Source: an uncultured Mollicutes bacterium
GTDB taxonomy: Bacteria > Bacillota_I > Bacilli_A > RFN20 > CAG-826
Assembly (NCBI GenBank): GCA_937893635.1
Contig: CALBGF010000106.1
Span: 1 to 64,000, forward strand
Reading direction: 5' to 3'
Length of the DNA: 64,000 nt
The position numbers and the translations under genes are program-made. The number at the start of each line of letters is the position of its first letter. Within the stretch, counting starts at the first letter, position 1. Under the pieces are notes generated by a model. The model had not been told where the DNA came from and made no database searches. It saw only the letters and a program-made list of their open reading frames with translations. Of this stretch, positions 49,082-59,130 are shown piece after piece.

Positions 49082-50848
49082 TTAAAAACTATATTTATTT
49101 ATTGAACTAATTTGATAGTCATCAATAAAAATTTGAGGAATAATATGACCACCCCATTCATTTATATTTGCTCTACCAACAATTTCTAGTTTTATTGTAT
49201 CTATTTGTTCTTTAATCTCTTCTATTAAGTCTTTTGCTTTAAATTTCATAAATGCTATACCATTGCTTTCTATTTTTAAGGTGTCTTTATTGGCGCCCAT
49301 TATTTTTATATCGGCAGGATTAACATAGATGTTGTTGACATAAATCAAAGGGGTTGGATTAGATTGTCCCCAAATATCTTCAGCTTTACCCAAAGTTAAC
49401 ACTAATGTTCTTAAATCTGATTCATTACATTCTCTCATAAAATTAACATTATAAACATTTTCATCAAAATTAAAATCTTTTAATTTTTCATTAGCATACT
49501 TAATAAAATTATCTAAATTCCTATCTGGTATAGAACAACCACAAGCTTGAGCATGTCCTTGCGCATATTCAAATAACCCGCTATCAGTCATGAATTGTTT
49601 GAAATCTTTTAGTTCACTTTGGTTAAGCCCACGGGCGCTACCACGAACATAACCTTCGTCATTCAATCTGGCCACAATTGTCGGTTTTTTATATTTGGCA
49701 GATAACTGCATACATATTAAACCATTTAATTCCGAAGGAAAATTATCGTCATTATCTAATTTAATAAACAATACTTTATTTGATAGTAAATCATTTTTAA
49801 ATATTTTATTTTCTAATCTAGCAGAAATTTCCTCTTTAAGTTTTGCTTGATGATTTTTAGCATTGGTACATACTCGTGTGGCTTCAACGCTTGCTTTTTC
49901 AAAAGTGCCTTTAGCACCTCTTTTGTTACAAGGTACTAATTTATTACCATCTATAAAAGCTTGAAACATTAGTTCTTTATCCTCCATAGAACCTACTCTG
50001 ATAAGAGCATTTACCAAAGGTACTATATAGAAAGCTACTGAAATAGGATTAGTCTTACTCAAAATTTCTTCCCAACTAGCATTCATCTTCCCAGTAATAG
50101 AATAAGCTTGTTTTTCAAGTAAAGCTTTTAAAAAGATATTTTTTATATTAGACAAACCTTTTTTAATTATGAAACGATTTTCCATTTCTAATACACTGCC
50201 CATATCTCCAATAATACCAGCAGCCGCCAAGTCAATATAATCATCAGCGTAATTAAGATTTAGCTTTTTATCTAGATGGCGACAAAATTGATATACGACA
50301 CCAGCACCAGTTAATTCTTTATTTTTATATAATGGACTTAATTGATTATTTATTACTACAGCATTATCGCTTAATTTTACATCGGTTAAATGGTGATCTA
50401 AAATTAAGCAAGGAATATGTATATCTTGAAGCATATCGTGATATTTTGCATCATTACTACTTGAATCGGGTAGAAGTATAAGATCATATTGTATACCTTC
50501 TTCTAAAAGTCGGTTTATATGGTCCTCCAAGCCATGTTGTTTTCCACTGTGTAGAAAATATTGTATATCACATTCTGGATTAAATCTTTTTGTATATTGA
50601 TATATAATTGCTGCCGATGTGAATCCATCCATATCACTATCTACTATAACCAAGATATGAGAATTTGGTTTTTGAACAGAGCGTAAATACAAAACCGATC
50701 CAAATTCCATATTTTTTAAATCTGTTGGCGCTTGTAAATAACTATCATTAGGTTCAAAAAAATCTTCTATGTTTTCTACTCCCCTTGCGCGCAATAGTTG
50801 GTTTAAATAATCTTCTTTAAAATTTTCATTTACTAATTTACACTTCAT
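49082..50848 (-). CDS. RecJ-like DHH phosphoesterase/nuclease (588 aa)
   Basis: Single-strand 5'-3' exonuclease family acting in repair, recombination or Okazaki-end processing. Motif I VIVDSDMDG (about 67-75), motif III with DHH in LILDHHLTD (about 152), and the DHHA1 part GSARGLNQSELKDFK ... GHAQACGCSIP. The C-terminal OB-like domain binds DNA. Length is normal for RecJ. The start directly follows the primase stop, so they are coupled. Confidence 0.9.
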   Translation of the reverse strand: MKCKLVNENFKEDYLNQLLRARGVENIEDFFEPNDSYLQAPTDLKNMEFGSVLYLRSVQKPNSHILVIVDSDMDGFTSAAIIYQYTKRFNPECDIQYFLHSGKQHGLEDHINRLLEEGIQYDLILLPDSSSNDAKYHDMLQDIHIPCLILDHHLTDVKLSDNAVVINNQLSPLYKNKELTGAGVVYQFCRHLDKKLNLNYADDYIDLAAAGIIGDMGSVLEMENRFIIKKGLSNIKNIFLKALLEKQAYSITGKMNASWEEILSKTNPISVAFYIVPLVNALIRVGSMEDKELMFQAFIDGNKLVPCNKRGAKGTFEKASVEATRVCTNAKNHQAKLKEEISARLENKIFKNDLLSNKVLFIKLDNDDNFPSELNGLICMQLSAKYKKPTIVARLNDEGYVRGSARGLNQSELKDFKQFMTDSGLFEYAQGHAQACGCSIPDRNLDNFIKYANEKLKDFNFDENVYNVNFMRECNESDLRTLVLTLGKAEDIWGQSNPTPLIYVNNIYVNPADIKIMGANKDTLKIESNGIAFMKFKAKDLIEEIKEQIDTIKLEIVGRANINEWGGHIIPQIFIDDYQISSINKYSF

Positions 50849-51892
50849 TTATTCTACTCTTACCCTTTTTTCTAATAATTTTTTAAAAATTTCTTCTCCT
50901 TTATCAGTAGGAGAATCTTTCAATTCTAATAAATTTCGTCTATCATATATAAAAGAAAAATCACAATAGTTGTTATATTTTTTACATAAATTATATAACT
51001 TATTAAAATATTTTTCTTCTCCTTTCAATTCTTCTTTATCAAAACAAATTACGATTTCTTGTGGTTGACAATATTTCAGCAATAAGTTTAATTGATATTT
51101 ATTAAACTGACTGCCGCAAACTGCTACTCCACAATTTAACATACTAAATTTTTCTGATTGAAGCACACTTTTTTCGGCTTCAAATATATAACATACTCCA
51201 AGCTTTTTAATATTTTCTTTATTTTCATAAAGTCCATATAAATTTAAACCTAGTGGATGTTTATACCAGATTTGTTCTATTTTAACTGGAGTGTACTTAC
51301 CAACATTTTCTATTTCCCAATCAGATAGCGCACGACCTCTTATTCCTATTAAGCGTCCATTAACATCTCGATGTGGAATTATAATTTTATTTTGAGAAAT
51401 AGAATATCGAATACCATATTTATCCATTGCCTCTCTAGTGATTCCATCGTTTAACCATTCAGGTGGATATTTCTTAACAAAAGTATCTAGCGCGCCTTCT
51501 GAATATTTAGGTAATTGAATTTCTTCTCTTTTTTTTAAATATTTATCTTTTAAACTTTTATATTTAGGAATTACAAAACCTTCCTCTTGTTTATCTCCAA
51601 CTATTAAATTATATATATCATTATACCAATCATATTCTATTTGTTGAGCATTATAATAATTTTTTAAAAATTTAAAGATACTCATATTCTGACACTCAGT
51701 ATAACAAACAAAAATTTTATTATTTTTATAATAATAAAGTTTATGAGAAGCATCTTCATTGTCTTTATGATTATGACAAAAGGTTTGCATCAATAGAAAA
51801 CTGCCTTTATCTTCAAATGGTATATCTAATTTATTTAAAATTTGTTTAACTCTATCTTCGGTTAAATTATCTATAATACTTTGATAATCCAT
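50849..51892 (-). CDS. dnaG: DnaG-type primase (347 aa)
   Basis: Makes RNA primers for replication. CHC2-like zinc module at 33-72 (FCHNHKDNED ... FVCYTECQNMSIFKFL). RNA polymerase core with TOPRIM acids: E in YIFEAEKS (about 236) and D-x-E in CFDKEEL (about 281-283). It is shorter than bacterial DnaG because the C-terminal helicase-binding domain is missing. The neighbouring DnaB gene supports a dedicated primosome. ATG after AAAGGAATTAAATAAATAAT, with a weak site. Confidence 0.88.
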   Translation of the reverse strand: MDYQSIIDNLTEDRVKQILNKLDIPFEDKGSFLLMQTFCHNHKDNEDASHKLYYYKNNKIFVCYTECQNMSIFKFLKNYYNAQQIEYDWYNDIYNLIVGDKQEEGFVIPKYKSLKDKYLKKREEIQLPKYSEGALDTFVKKYPPEWLNDGITREAMDKYGIRYSISQNKIIIPHRDVNGRLIGIRGRALSDWEIENVGKYTPVKIEQIWYKHPLGLNLYGLYENKENIKKLGVCYIFEAEKSVLQSEKFSMLNCGVAVCGSQFNKYQLNLLLKYCQPQEIVICFDKEELKGEEKYFNKLYNLCKKYNNYCDFSFIYDRRNLLELKDSPTDKGEEIFKKLLEKRVRVE

Positions 51893-51893
51893 A

Positions 51894-53453
51894 TTATTTA
51901 TTTAATTCCTTTACAAATTTTTCTATTTCTGTCAGTTCGGTTTCATCCCAACTTTTCATATTATAATCATATTCATCTTCATAAAAATTTTCGATTGGTT
52001 CTAATCGAGCATCTGTTATAAATAAATCTTCTTTTTTCATTTTTCCCAAATCTGCTATTGACCAAATTCTAACTTGAGTCCATTTGCCACTTCTAACTTT
52101 AAATATGTCAGTTACAATAGTTGGCTTTTTCCCATATTTTTTAATTAAAGGGTCTAATGTTTCTAATTCTTCTGGAGTAGGACGCGCCATAATAGCTCCA
52201 TTATCTGCCTTATTAATAGTTGCGCGGCCGCCCGCTAGTGAAGCTTCGTTTCTAATATTTTTGTTATCGTCAGCTTTAGCATTGACCTGCGTAGAAGTAA
52301 ATACGCTTACATTTAATTCTACTGCCAAATCTTTTAAGGCGGTTGCAAACATTAATAATATTTCATCATCTCTTAAAGAAAAACCTTTAAACTCTTTTAG
52401 CAATGCTGGATTGATAAAGATATAATCAAAAAATACATATCTAATATCTTTTGTTAAACATCTTTCTCTTACTACAGTTTTAACTAATTCGATAGTAGGT
52501 GCTGGTATTTTTTCTATAATAAAATTGTCAGCATATTTTTGAATAATTTGAATAGCTTTATTAATAATTTTTGTTTCTTCTTCATTAAAATTACCTAACT
52601 TAAATCTATCTTCATTAATGTCTGTTAAATATGCTAGCACCATTTTTTTAATTTGTTTGAAAGATTGTTCTGTAATTATAAATAATACTTTTTCACAATT
52701 GCCAATTTGTTCCCATTCTTTCTTTTTTGAATCATATCTAATTGGATAGGCTAGATAACAGGCATCAGCTACAGCGAGTCTTGTCTTGCCCACTCCACTA
52801 GAGGCTGACCTGATAGTTAAAGCACCAAGTTCCGCGCCACCCAACACTTTATTAAAAATTTGTCCTTGAATTGGCAAGCCAATATCAACGGTTTCATTCA
52901 ATTCACTTATAAATTCTTCAATATTTTCAGCCATACTTGTAGATTCTATTTCAGCGCTTTTAGCATAGCTAGATTCTAATCTAAGAACTTTTTTCTTAAT
53001 ATTATCACAAATATCTTGTGTAGTTAAATTTTCAAAATTAGCATTAATTTCTTCAGCATTAGATTTTGTTAAATCTTCTTGATAAAAACTAGAAATATCA
53101 AATCCTTGTTTTTCTAAATCTCGAAGTAAGTTCAATTTTTTAAGTTTATTATAATAATAATCAAAATTTTCTACTTTTGAAAGTTCAATAATATCTTGAA
53201 CATATTCGATACCATTTGAATTTTTAAAAGTAGTTGCTGCGACATCATCTACTTGTAAATAATTCTCAATATCAATAGGATTAATACTTGTGGCATTTTT
53301 TCTATATAATCCATTAATTGCCATAAATATATACCTTTCTAAACGAGTATTAAAATCAGTTAATTCTAAATTATATTTATCTACTTCACTTAATAATTGT
53401 GGTTTTTGAATTAAACAACCAAGCACTTGTTGAATAGTTCCTTTGTTATTCAT
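51894..53453 (-). CDS. dnaB: DnaB-type replicative helicase (519 aa)
   Basis: Hexameric helicase at the fork. A DnaB N-terminal domain (IQQVLGCLIQKPQLLSEVDK, residues 5-25 and on) and a RecA-like ATPase domain with Walker A SASSGVGKTRLA (about 214-225) and Walker B VFFDYIFI. STQVNAKAD carries the sensor region. The motif is complete, so the enzyme should be active. ATG overlaps the zinc-protein stop, GGGAGATGATTA as site. It would be loaded by the zinc protein encoded upstream. Confidence 0.92.
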   Translation of the reverse strand: MNNKGTIQQVLGCLIQKPQLLSEVDKYNLELTDFNTRLERYIFMAINGLYRKNATSINPIDIENYLQVDDVAATTFKNSNGIEYVQDIIELSKVENFDYYYNKLKKLNLLRDLEKQGFDISSFYQEDLTKSNAEEINANFENLTTQDICDNIKKKVLRLESSYAKSAEIESTSMAENIEEFISELNETVDIGLPIQGQIFNKVLGGAELGALTIRSASSGVGKTRLAVADACYLAYPIRYDSKKKEWEQIGNCEKVLFIITEQSFKQIKKMVLAYLTDINEDRFKLGNFNEEETKIINKAIQIIQKYADNFIIEKIPAPTIELVKTVVRERCLTKDIRYVFFDYIFINPALLKEFKGFSLRDDEILLMFATALKDLAVELNVSVFTSTQVNAKADDNKNIRNEASLAGGRATINKADNGAIMARPTPEELETLDPLIKKYGKKPTIVTDIFKVRSGKWTQVRIWSIADLGKMKKEDLFITDARLEPIENFYEDEYDYNMKSWDETELTEIEKFVKELNK

Positions 53454-54019
53454 TAATCATCTCCCAAAGCTTCTACCATATCGAAACTTATATCTTTTCT
53501 ATTTTTAACTGTAGTTCTTTTTTGAGTCACTGTTTTATATTGTATTTGTCGAGATGCCATAATTTGCTGTTCAATTCTATCACAAATACCTTTATCTTTT
53601 AAATTTCGTTCTCCCCAATAACTAGTTCCTTCGGTATAAATAAATGGAACAATTCCTATACCATTTTCACTTTTTGTAATATCACCTTTAGCTACTTCAT
53701 AAAAATATCTTAAACTAAAATAAATGCCTTTAGGCGTCATTCCTTTTTTTATAAAATTTTGCCACTGACTTTGAAATTTAGTAAAATTTATTGACATTTT
53801 TAAATCTTTTTTTAAATAGTCATAAACGCAAGAAAACCACATTTCTTCACTTATTTCTATTGTGATATCATTTTCTTTTATTGCGCCTTTCTTTTTGGCA
53901 AAATCGTTATAACAACTGGTATGATAATACCAATTACGACTAGGTACTACCCATTCGGAATCGTCCATTTTATCAATATCCATTTTAGCTTTACAAATAC
54001 GACAATGTACTATATGCAT
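53453..54019 (-). CDS. Zinc-binding protein, possible helicase loader (188 aa)
   Basis: Family not firmly recognised. An N-terminal treble-clef-like zinc site (C6, C9 in VHCRICKAKMD; H33 and C36 in YYHTSCYNDF) is followed by a helical domain (MWFSCVYDYLKKDLKM, GIYFSLRYFYEVAKGD) and a basic tail. Direct coupling to DnaB (overlapping stop and start) is the usual location of helicase loaders, so this is a likely role but not shown. ATG after AAGGAGTTATT; own promoter 54049-54077. Confidence 0.6.
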   Translation of the reverse strand: MHIVHCRICKAKMDIDKMDDSEWVVPSRNWYYHTSCYNDFAKKKGAIKENDITIEISEEMWFSCVYDYLKKDLKMSINFTKFQSQWQNFIKKGMTPKGIYFSLRYFYEVAKGDITKSENGIGIVPFIYTEGTSYWGERNLKDKGICDRIEQQIMASRQIQYKTVTQKRTTVKNRKDISFDMVEALGDD

Positions 54020-54048
54020 AATAACTCCTTTTTAATCCTTATATTATA

Positions 54049-54077
54049 ATTATAACATATTTTTATAAAAAAGTCAA
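54049..54077 (-). promoter_or_regulatory. Right-arm promoter of the primosome operon
   Basis: Minus strand TTGACT, 17 bp, TATAAT with TATG-T before the -10. Confidence 0.82.
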
Positions 54078-54085
54078 ATTATATA

Positions 54086-54119
54086 GAAAAAAGGCATAAA
54101 ATAAGCTTTATGCCTTTTA
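54086..54119. terminator. Terminator between Sak4-like and primosome operons
   Basis: AAAAGGCATAAA/TTTATGCCTTTT 12-bp stem with T-runs on both strands. Confidence 0.85.
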
Positions 54120-54147
54120 TTAATTATTAATATATTAATATATTAAT

Positions 54148-55134
54148 TTATTGTTGAGAGAATAATTCTTTCATTTCTAAAATTACCAAATTAAATAAAT
54201 CTACTTGATCTTCAGTAATTTCTGAAAGCTTAATAGGCCTGCCAAATATCATTTCTACTCTTTTTAATATTCTTTTAGCCATTTCTTGCTGCTTTTCAGT
54301 TTGTCCGTCACCAACCATTTTTTGCCACAAATCAGCGGCCTCTTGTTTGATAGAATTATAATTAAGTTCTTCTGTTTGCTTAATTTCTTGTTTATCTACT
54401 ATCTTGGCACCATCAAGTTTTTCTTGCTTATCAATAGCTTCTCCGATAGCATCAACTAATTGCTGATAACCAAAATCTATCTTTGGAGCAAGATATTTAT
54501 ATCTACTACCAGCAATAACTCTAGGAGTTTGACGAGTATATAAATATCTATGACTATTTCCTTCTTCATCCCACTCTTGATTAATATAACCAATAATATC
54601 TACGATACGATTACAAACTGGATAGCATCTTTTATTTAAAGCTGGTGAATAAAATTCAAGCTCATTACCATCTACTACTTCTTTTCTAATAGCAACGTGC
54701 GCAATTAAAACAAGACCATAACCCATCATTGTTATTTTTCTTAAACAATTTTCAAATTCTTTGGTAAGTTGTGAGTATCCCTGACCCCATGGTATATCAC
54801 CGATGGTTTGTACGCCGTTTTGTGAACAGATAAATTGCTCACATAAGTCCCAAGCAATAGATACAGTATCAATAGTGATTGTATCATACATTGCTTTAGC
54901 TTCAGGTTTTTCAAGTTGTCTAAGAATAACTTTAAAGTCAGCCCATTTCGTTACATCAATCGCTTTTGCACCACTAATATTATTATATCCACGCTCAAAA
55001 GCAAGTAATAAATTTTTAGGAAAGGCGCAAGCTAAAGTTGTTTTACCCATTTTAGGTAAAGAGTAAATAAGAACATATTTACCCTTTAAATCTCTAGAAA
55101 TGGTAGTTGGTTGTAAGTTTAAAATATCAATCAT
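54148..55134 (-). CDS. Sak4-like RecA-fold recombination ATPase (328 aa)
   Basis: Single-strand annealing/recombinase ATPase of phages. Walker A SLPKMGKTT (25-33), Walker B-like YDTITIDTVS, and LVLIAHVAIRKE typical of the sensor strand. The C-terminal 100 residues (KQEKLDGAKIVDKQEIKQTE and helical end) bind partners. Its neighbour upstream is a probable ssDNA-binding protein, the standard pairing. ATG after GGAGGAAGTAAGAA. Confidence 0.82.
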   Translation of the reverse strand: MIDILNLQPTTISRDLKGKYVLIYSLPKMGKTTLACAFPKNLLLAFERGYNNISGAKAIDVTKWADFKVILRQLEKPEAKAMYDTITIDTVSIAWDLCEQFICSQNGVQTIGDIPWGQGYSQLTKEFENCLRKITMMGYGLVLIAHVAIRKEVVDGNELEFYSPALNKRCYPVCNRIVDIIGYINQEWDEEGNSHRYLYTRQTPRVIAGSRYKYLAPKIDFGYQQLVDAIGEAIDKQEKLDGAKIVDKQEIKQTEELNYNSIKQEAADLWQKMVGDGQTEKQQEMAKRILKRVEMIFGRPIKLSEITEDQVDLFNLVILEMKELFSQQ

Positions 55135-55158
55135 TTCTTACTTCCTCCAACCTTTTTA

Positions 55159-56067
55159 TTAAAATCCTAAATCAGCAAATTTATTAGTTTTTGCTGCAGG
55201 AGCGGCACCACTATTTCCCTTATTCATTGTTTTATCTTTAAGATTAGCTAATCTAGTCTTTCTTTCAGCAAGAGCTGCCTTAACATCATCTGGATTAAGG
55301 GCAAAATCACCTTCAAGAGCTGTAGATGATCCACCAGTAATTACAAGTTCACTAACAGATACGGTTCTGTTATATTCTACTGGTTCACCAAAATCAACTT
55401 CTTTTGTAATAGTTTCAATTTTTGAAGTGAAATTTAATTTACCAGCGGCATTAACTGTATCACCTTCGTTCCAATAATTTGAAACACCATCAATAACACC
55501 TTTATTAATAGCATAGAAAGGTACAATGTCAACTTTTCCACCATATTGAGGAATCATACCTATAACTTTATATTTATCTGTTTCAGTACCATCTTTATCA
55601 AGTTCAAAACCTTTTTGTCCTACCATAAATGTAACAGTAAAGCTAGCTTCTGGTTTACAATCTTCTTTTTTAATCTTAGTTACGAATGTTGCTGTAATTC
55701 TAGGGAAAGATACTAAATTACCATTTTGATTGTAATATTCATTCATTCCAATTTGACCACGAGTAATACGTACTCTATCTGCACTGTCAATATCAGATGC
55801 GGCAATTGAAACATATTCGTTTAAAATTCTTTCAATTGATTCAAATCCTGGATTTGGTGAACCACTATTTGTATATTTAGTAGCAAACATATGAACTGGA
55901 ATTTCTAATTCTGTATCTTCGCCATTAATTTTTTGATTTACTCTAACTTTGATGCTTCCACCGATTGTTTCTGTGTCTACACCATTTTTCTTAAAAGTTC
56001 CCTTTTTTAAATCTACTTCACTTAAAATACCTTCAATTTTAACTACATTTTCTTTTTGTTCTAACAT
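55159..56067 (-). CDS. Probable ssDNA-binding protein (302 aa)
   Basis: Beta-rich OB-like protein: VVKIEGILSEVDLKKGTFKK, GGSIKVRVNQKINGEDTELE, FPRITATFVTKIKKED and further strands. The tail (from about 250) is flexible and ends in NKFADLGF, an acidic-aromatic tip reminiscent of SSB C-terminal tips that recruit replication enzymes. Placed next to the Sak4-like ATPase. It is longer than bacterial SSB (about 170). The function is inference from fold pattern and context. ATG after ATGGAGAAATAGA. Confidence 0.65.
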   Translation of the reverse strand: MLEQKENVVKIEGILSEVDLKKGTFKKNGVDTETIGGSIKVRVNQKINGEDTELEIPVHMFATKYTNSGSPNPGFESIERILNEYVSIAASDIDSADRVRITRGQIGMNEYYNQNGNLVSFPRITATFVTKIKKEDCKPEASFTVTFMVGQKGFELDKDGTETDKYKVIGMIPQYGGKVDIVPFYAINKGVIDGVSNYWNEGDTVNAAGKLNFTSKIETITKEVDFGEPVEYNRTVSVSELVITGGSSTALEGDFALNPDDVKAALAERKTRLANLKDKTMNKGNSGAAPAAKTNKFADLGF

Positions 56068-56104
56068 TCTATTTCTCCATTTTTAATATTTTTTCTTGAA
56101 ACTT

Positions 56105-56144
56105 TTTAAAAATTAAGAGCGTTAAAAGAAATATTAACGCTCTT
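56105..56144 (-). terminator. Terminator behind the winged-helix regulator
   Basis: AAGAGCGTTAA/TTAACGCTCTT 11-bp stem followed by AATTTTTA on the minus strand; some read-through must reach the next gene. Confidence 0.8.
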
Positions 56145-56170
56145 GATTTGTTTTAAATTATTGCTTAAAA

Positions 56171-56428
56171 TTATTCAGCGTCTACAGGTTGAACAAAGTT
56201 TACACCAGCTTCTGTAAGTCTAACTACTGTAATTTTCTTTCCATCTTCTGTTTTACCGATATCTTCTCTTACAGCAAGTTCATTTTTTACAAGTGAATTA
56301 ACTCTTCCTGTAACTGAAGCGATTTTATCAAGTCCCATACCTTCCATAATATCAGTAGTTTTTACTTCGCCACCTTTTTCCTTAATAAATTCTAATGTTT
56401 CTAATGTTTTTTGAGCAAGTTTTGCCAT
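56171..56428 (-). CDS. Small winged-helix protein, MarR-like (85 aa)
   Basis: DNA-binding winged helix covering the whole protein: LAQKTLETLEFIKEKGGEVK, then TTDIMEGMGL as the turn, ASVTGRVNSLVKNELAVRED as recognition helix and start of the wing, ITVVRLTEAG as the strand pair. Different from the three KASALL proteins of the left arm. It is driven by two tandem, nearly identical promoters, so a high and early dose is likely. It may repress or activate phage operons. ATG after AAGGAGAAAATTAAAA. Confidence 0.8.
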   Translation of the reverse strand: MAKLAQKTLETLEFIKEKGGEVKTTDIMEGMGLDKIASVTGRVNSLVKNELAVREDIGKTEDGKKITVVRLTEAGVNFVQPVDAE

Positions 56429-56557
56429 TTTTAATTTTCTCCTTATTTTTTAATTCCGTCTTTTAATTATATTTTATTTTTGTTTTATTTATTAAAAATC
56501 AGTCTGACGGTTACAACTGATATTTTAGAAAGTTATTTCTTTTAACTTTCTATATAT

Positions 56558-56586
56558 ATTATAATATAAATTTTCTAAAAAATCAA
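56558..56586 (-). promoter_or_regulatory. Right-arm promoter, proximal copy
   Basis: Minus strand TTGATT, 17 bp, TATAAT. Confidence 0.8.
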
Positions 56587-56679
56587 ATTTTTATTTGTTC
56601 TCAATTTTTAAAATTTATATTAATTAAATATAATATATATAAGAATAATTAAATTATCTTTCTTTAACTTTCTATATAT

Positions 56680-56708
56680 ATTATATATTAATTTTTTCAA
56701 AAAATCAA
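56680..56708 (-). promoter_or_regulatory. Right-arm promoter, distal copy
   Basis: Minus strand TTGATT, 17 bp, TATAAT. Confidence 0.8.
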
Positions 56709-56711
56709 ATT

Positions 56712-59075
56712 TTAGTTTTCTAATAATTTTATAATATTTGTTTTATTATCAATTTTAATAGCTTTATTACCTATCGTACCTTTAGAAAGTAAAGGTATCT
56801 CTTGTGAACTGAGTTTTATATTACTTTTTGTAGTAACTATAATTAAATTTGTATCATTTTCAATAGGTAGGAAGTCTGACATCCAATCATCTTCATTTAT
56901 TTTTTGTATTTTAGAACCTTTTGTATTTTTAGTTTGGATTGGAAATTCATTAATATTAGTTTTTTTAATAAAACCATTTCCACTAATAGAATAAATTAAT
57001 TTATGATTATCTTTAATTAAGTTCGCACTTGATACTTTATCATTGTTATTTAATTTTATTCCATGAATACCACTAGTTACTCTACCCAAAGGCCTAATAT
57101 CATCAGTTTTGATAATTAAAAAATTGCCCATTTCTGTCAACAAGCCAATTTTACCGCTATTACCCATAAAAAGAACATTAATTATTTCATCATCACCTTT
57201 AAGGTCAATAGCTTTAATACCACTATTTCTATTAAAATTGTACTCGGACAAAGCTGATTTTTTAATCATACCATTTTTAGTAATACATATAATATAATTA
57301 TTATTAACATCTAGATTATTTGATTTAGAAGTAACGGCGCATATAGATTCATTATCTTTAATATTTATTAAATTAGTTAAAGAAATCTTTTCTTCTAAAG
57401 GAAGGGCGCCTCCATAACAATGATATACATTTCCACTATTAGTAAAGAATAAAATTTCTTCATTTGTATCTATTACTTTTGAAGTAATAACATACTCTCC
57501 ATTTTCTAGTTTGAATTTATTGCCAACTCCGCCTCTTTTTTGCGTATAAAGAGAAGAAGTTTCCATTGAAAAGATATTACCTTTATTTGTGATATTAATA
57601 TTTAATTGTTTTATTTCAATTTCTTCTTCTTGTTCAGCATTTCCTTCAAGATTGATAATTTTAGTTCTCCTTTCATCACCATATTCATTACATATTGCTT
57701 TCCACCCGATCTTGAGCTCATTATTAAATAATACTTCATTGTCTAAAATTCCTTTTATTCTATTAGATTCTTTTTCTAAATCAGTTTTTTCTTTTTCTAA
57801 TTTTTGAATTTCTAAGTGAGCTAATTTACTTAATTTCATATCTAAAACTGCTTTTGCTTGTTCTTCATCTAATAAAAACTTATCTTGCAAAGCAATGGCC
57901 GCAGTCGCAGTAGAAGCACTAGATTTAATCGTATGAACTACTTCATCAATATTTGCCATACAAATTAAAAGTCCATCTATAATATGTATTCTATGTTTGA
58001 TTTTATTTAAATCAAATTCAAAACTGCGCTTGTACATAAGTTTTTCATGCTCTATATGCTGTAATAACATTTCTTTTAACCCCAAAGTTTTTGGAGTGCG
58101 GCCGCCATCTGTTAGAACATTCATATTAATAGTAAAATATGACTGTAAAGAAGTTTCTTTATATAATAACTTTAAAACTTTATCTGGATTAGCCTTTTTA
58201 GTTAGATAAATAATATAATCTACAGTTTTTCCACAACCATTATTAATAGATTCAATACCGCAATCTGGTACTTCTTCTACTAATTTTTTAATTTGTTCAG
58301 AAATAGTATCGGCATAGACGCCATAAGGGAATTCTTTAACCACAAAACTTCTTTCTTTTTCATTAAATTCAATAACACTTCTTAATTTACAAGCAAAACC
58401 AGTTCCTTGTTTTAAAGAGTCTTTTACTTGGTTAGGATTAATCAAAATACCACCAGTAGCAAAATCTGGTAGAATATCTATATCTAAGCTTGGATTATCA
58501 ATTAATTCAATCATAGCATTATTAATATCTCTTAAATTAAATTGTGGTATACTTGCACTGAGAGAGACTCCAATACCAGTTGAACCATTTACAATATTAT
58601 AAAATCCCTTAGAACATAAAATTTTAGGATACTTTTCAGTTTCATCAAAATTATCAGCCCAGTCATCTATCGTATTTTTTTCAATATCTTTGAATAAAGA
58701 ATAGCCTAATGGGCTGAGTCTTAGTTCAGTATATCTTGCGGCAGCTTCATCTCCAGTAGCATTAATAGTACCACTATTACCTTGACAGTCTTCTAATGGA
58801 TATCTCATAGCAAAAGGCTTTGCCATTCTCATATAAGTTCCATAACAAGATGAGTCACCATGAGTGTAAAAGTGACCTAAACAGTCACCTACAACTCTGG
58901 CACTTTTAACAAAAGGTTTTGATGGTATATTTTTAGTAATAGAAACTTGGGAATAAGTCAACATTCTTGCCGAAGGTTTAAGCATATCTCTTACATCACA
59001 AATGGCTCTATCAAGTATAACATTACCAGCATATCTAGAAAAGTTTTCTTCTACTACTTGTTTTAAATCACTCAT
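56712..59075 (-). CDS. parC: DNA gyrase/topoisomerase IV subunit A-like (787 aa)
   Basis: DNA-cleaving subunit of a type IIA topoisomerase. RAICDVRDMLKPSARMLTYS (23-42), GHFYTHGDSSCYGTYMRMAK and the active-site Tyr115 in AARYTELRLSPLG are conserved. C-terminal blades of a DNA-wrapping beta-pinwheel are present (ITKNGMIKKSALSEYNFNRN, GNFLIIKTDDIRPLGRVT), without a clear GyrA box, so topoisomerase IV-like decatenation may be its main job. Works with the subunit encoded at 59131. ATG after AAAGGAGAAAATA; own promoter. Confidence 0.9.
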   Translation of the reverse strand: MSDLKQVVEENFSRYAGNVILDRAICDVRDMLKPSARMLTYSQVSITKNIPSKPFVKSARVVGDCLGHFYTHGDSSCYGTYMRMAKPFAMRYPLEDCQGNSGTINATGDEAAARYTELRLSPLGYSLFKDIEKNTIDDWADNFDETEKYPKILCSKGFYNIVNGSTGIGVSLSASIPQFNLRDINNAMIELIDNPSLDIDILPDFATGGILINPNQVKDSLKQGTGFACKLRSVIEFNEKERSFVVKEFPYGVYADTISEQIKKLVEEVPDCGIESINNGCGKTVDYIIYLTKKANPDKVLKLLYKETSLQSYFTINMNVLTDGGRTPKTLGLKEMLLQHIEHEKLMYKRSFEFDLNKIKHRIHIIDGLLICMANIDEVVHTIKSSASTATAAIALQDKFLLDEEQAKAVLDMKLSKLAHLEIQKLEKEKTDLEKESNRIKGILDNEVLFNNELKIGWKAICNEYGDERRTKIINLEGNAEQEEEIEIKQLNINITNKGNIFSMETSSLYTQKRGGVGNKFKLENGEYVITSKVIDTNEEILFFTNSGNVYHCYGGALPLEEKISLTNLINIKDNESICAVTSKSNNLDVNNNYIICITKNGMIKKSALSEYNFNRNSGIKAIDLKGDDEIINVLFMGNSGKIGLLTEMGNFLIIKTDDIRPLGRVTSGIHGIKLNNNDKVSSANLIKDNHKLIYSISGNGFIKKTNINEFPIQTKNTKGSKIQKINEDDWMSDFLPIENDTNLIIVTTKSNIKLSSQEIPLLSKGTIGNKAIKIDNKTNIIKLLEN

Positions 59076-59097
59076 TATTTTCTCCTTTTATATAAAT

Positions 59098-59126
59098 ATA
59101 ATAATACTTTTTTAATAAAAAATCAA
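59098..59126 (-). promoter_or_regulatory. Right-arm promoter between topoisomerase genes
   Basis: Minus strand TTGATT, 17 bp, TATTAT. Confidence 0.75.
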
Positions 59127-59130
59127 ATTA

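Larger units (their letters stand above)
56529..56711. repeat. Duplicated promoter-leader unit
   Basis: The stretch TCTTTAACTTTCTATATATA followed by TTATA and the T/A-rich upstream part occurs twice (from about 56540 and 56660). Each copy has its own promoter. The first leader starts with a GAAAGTT/AACTTTC hairpin (56528-56550). Confidence 0.7.
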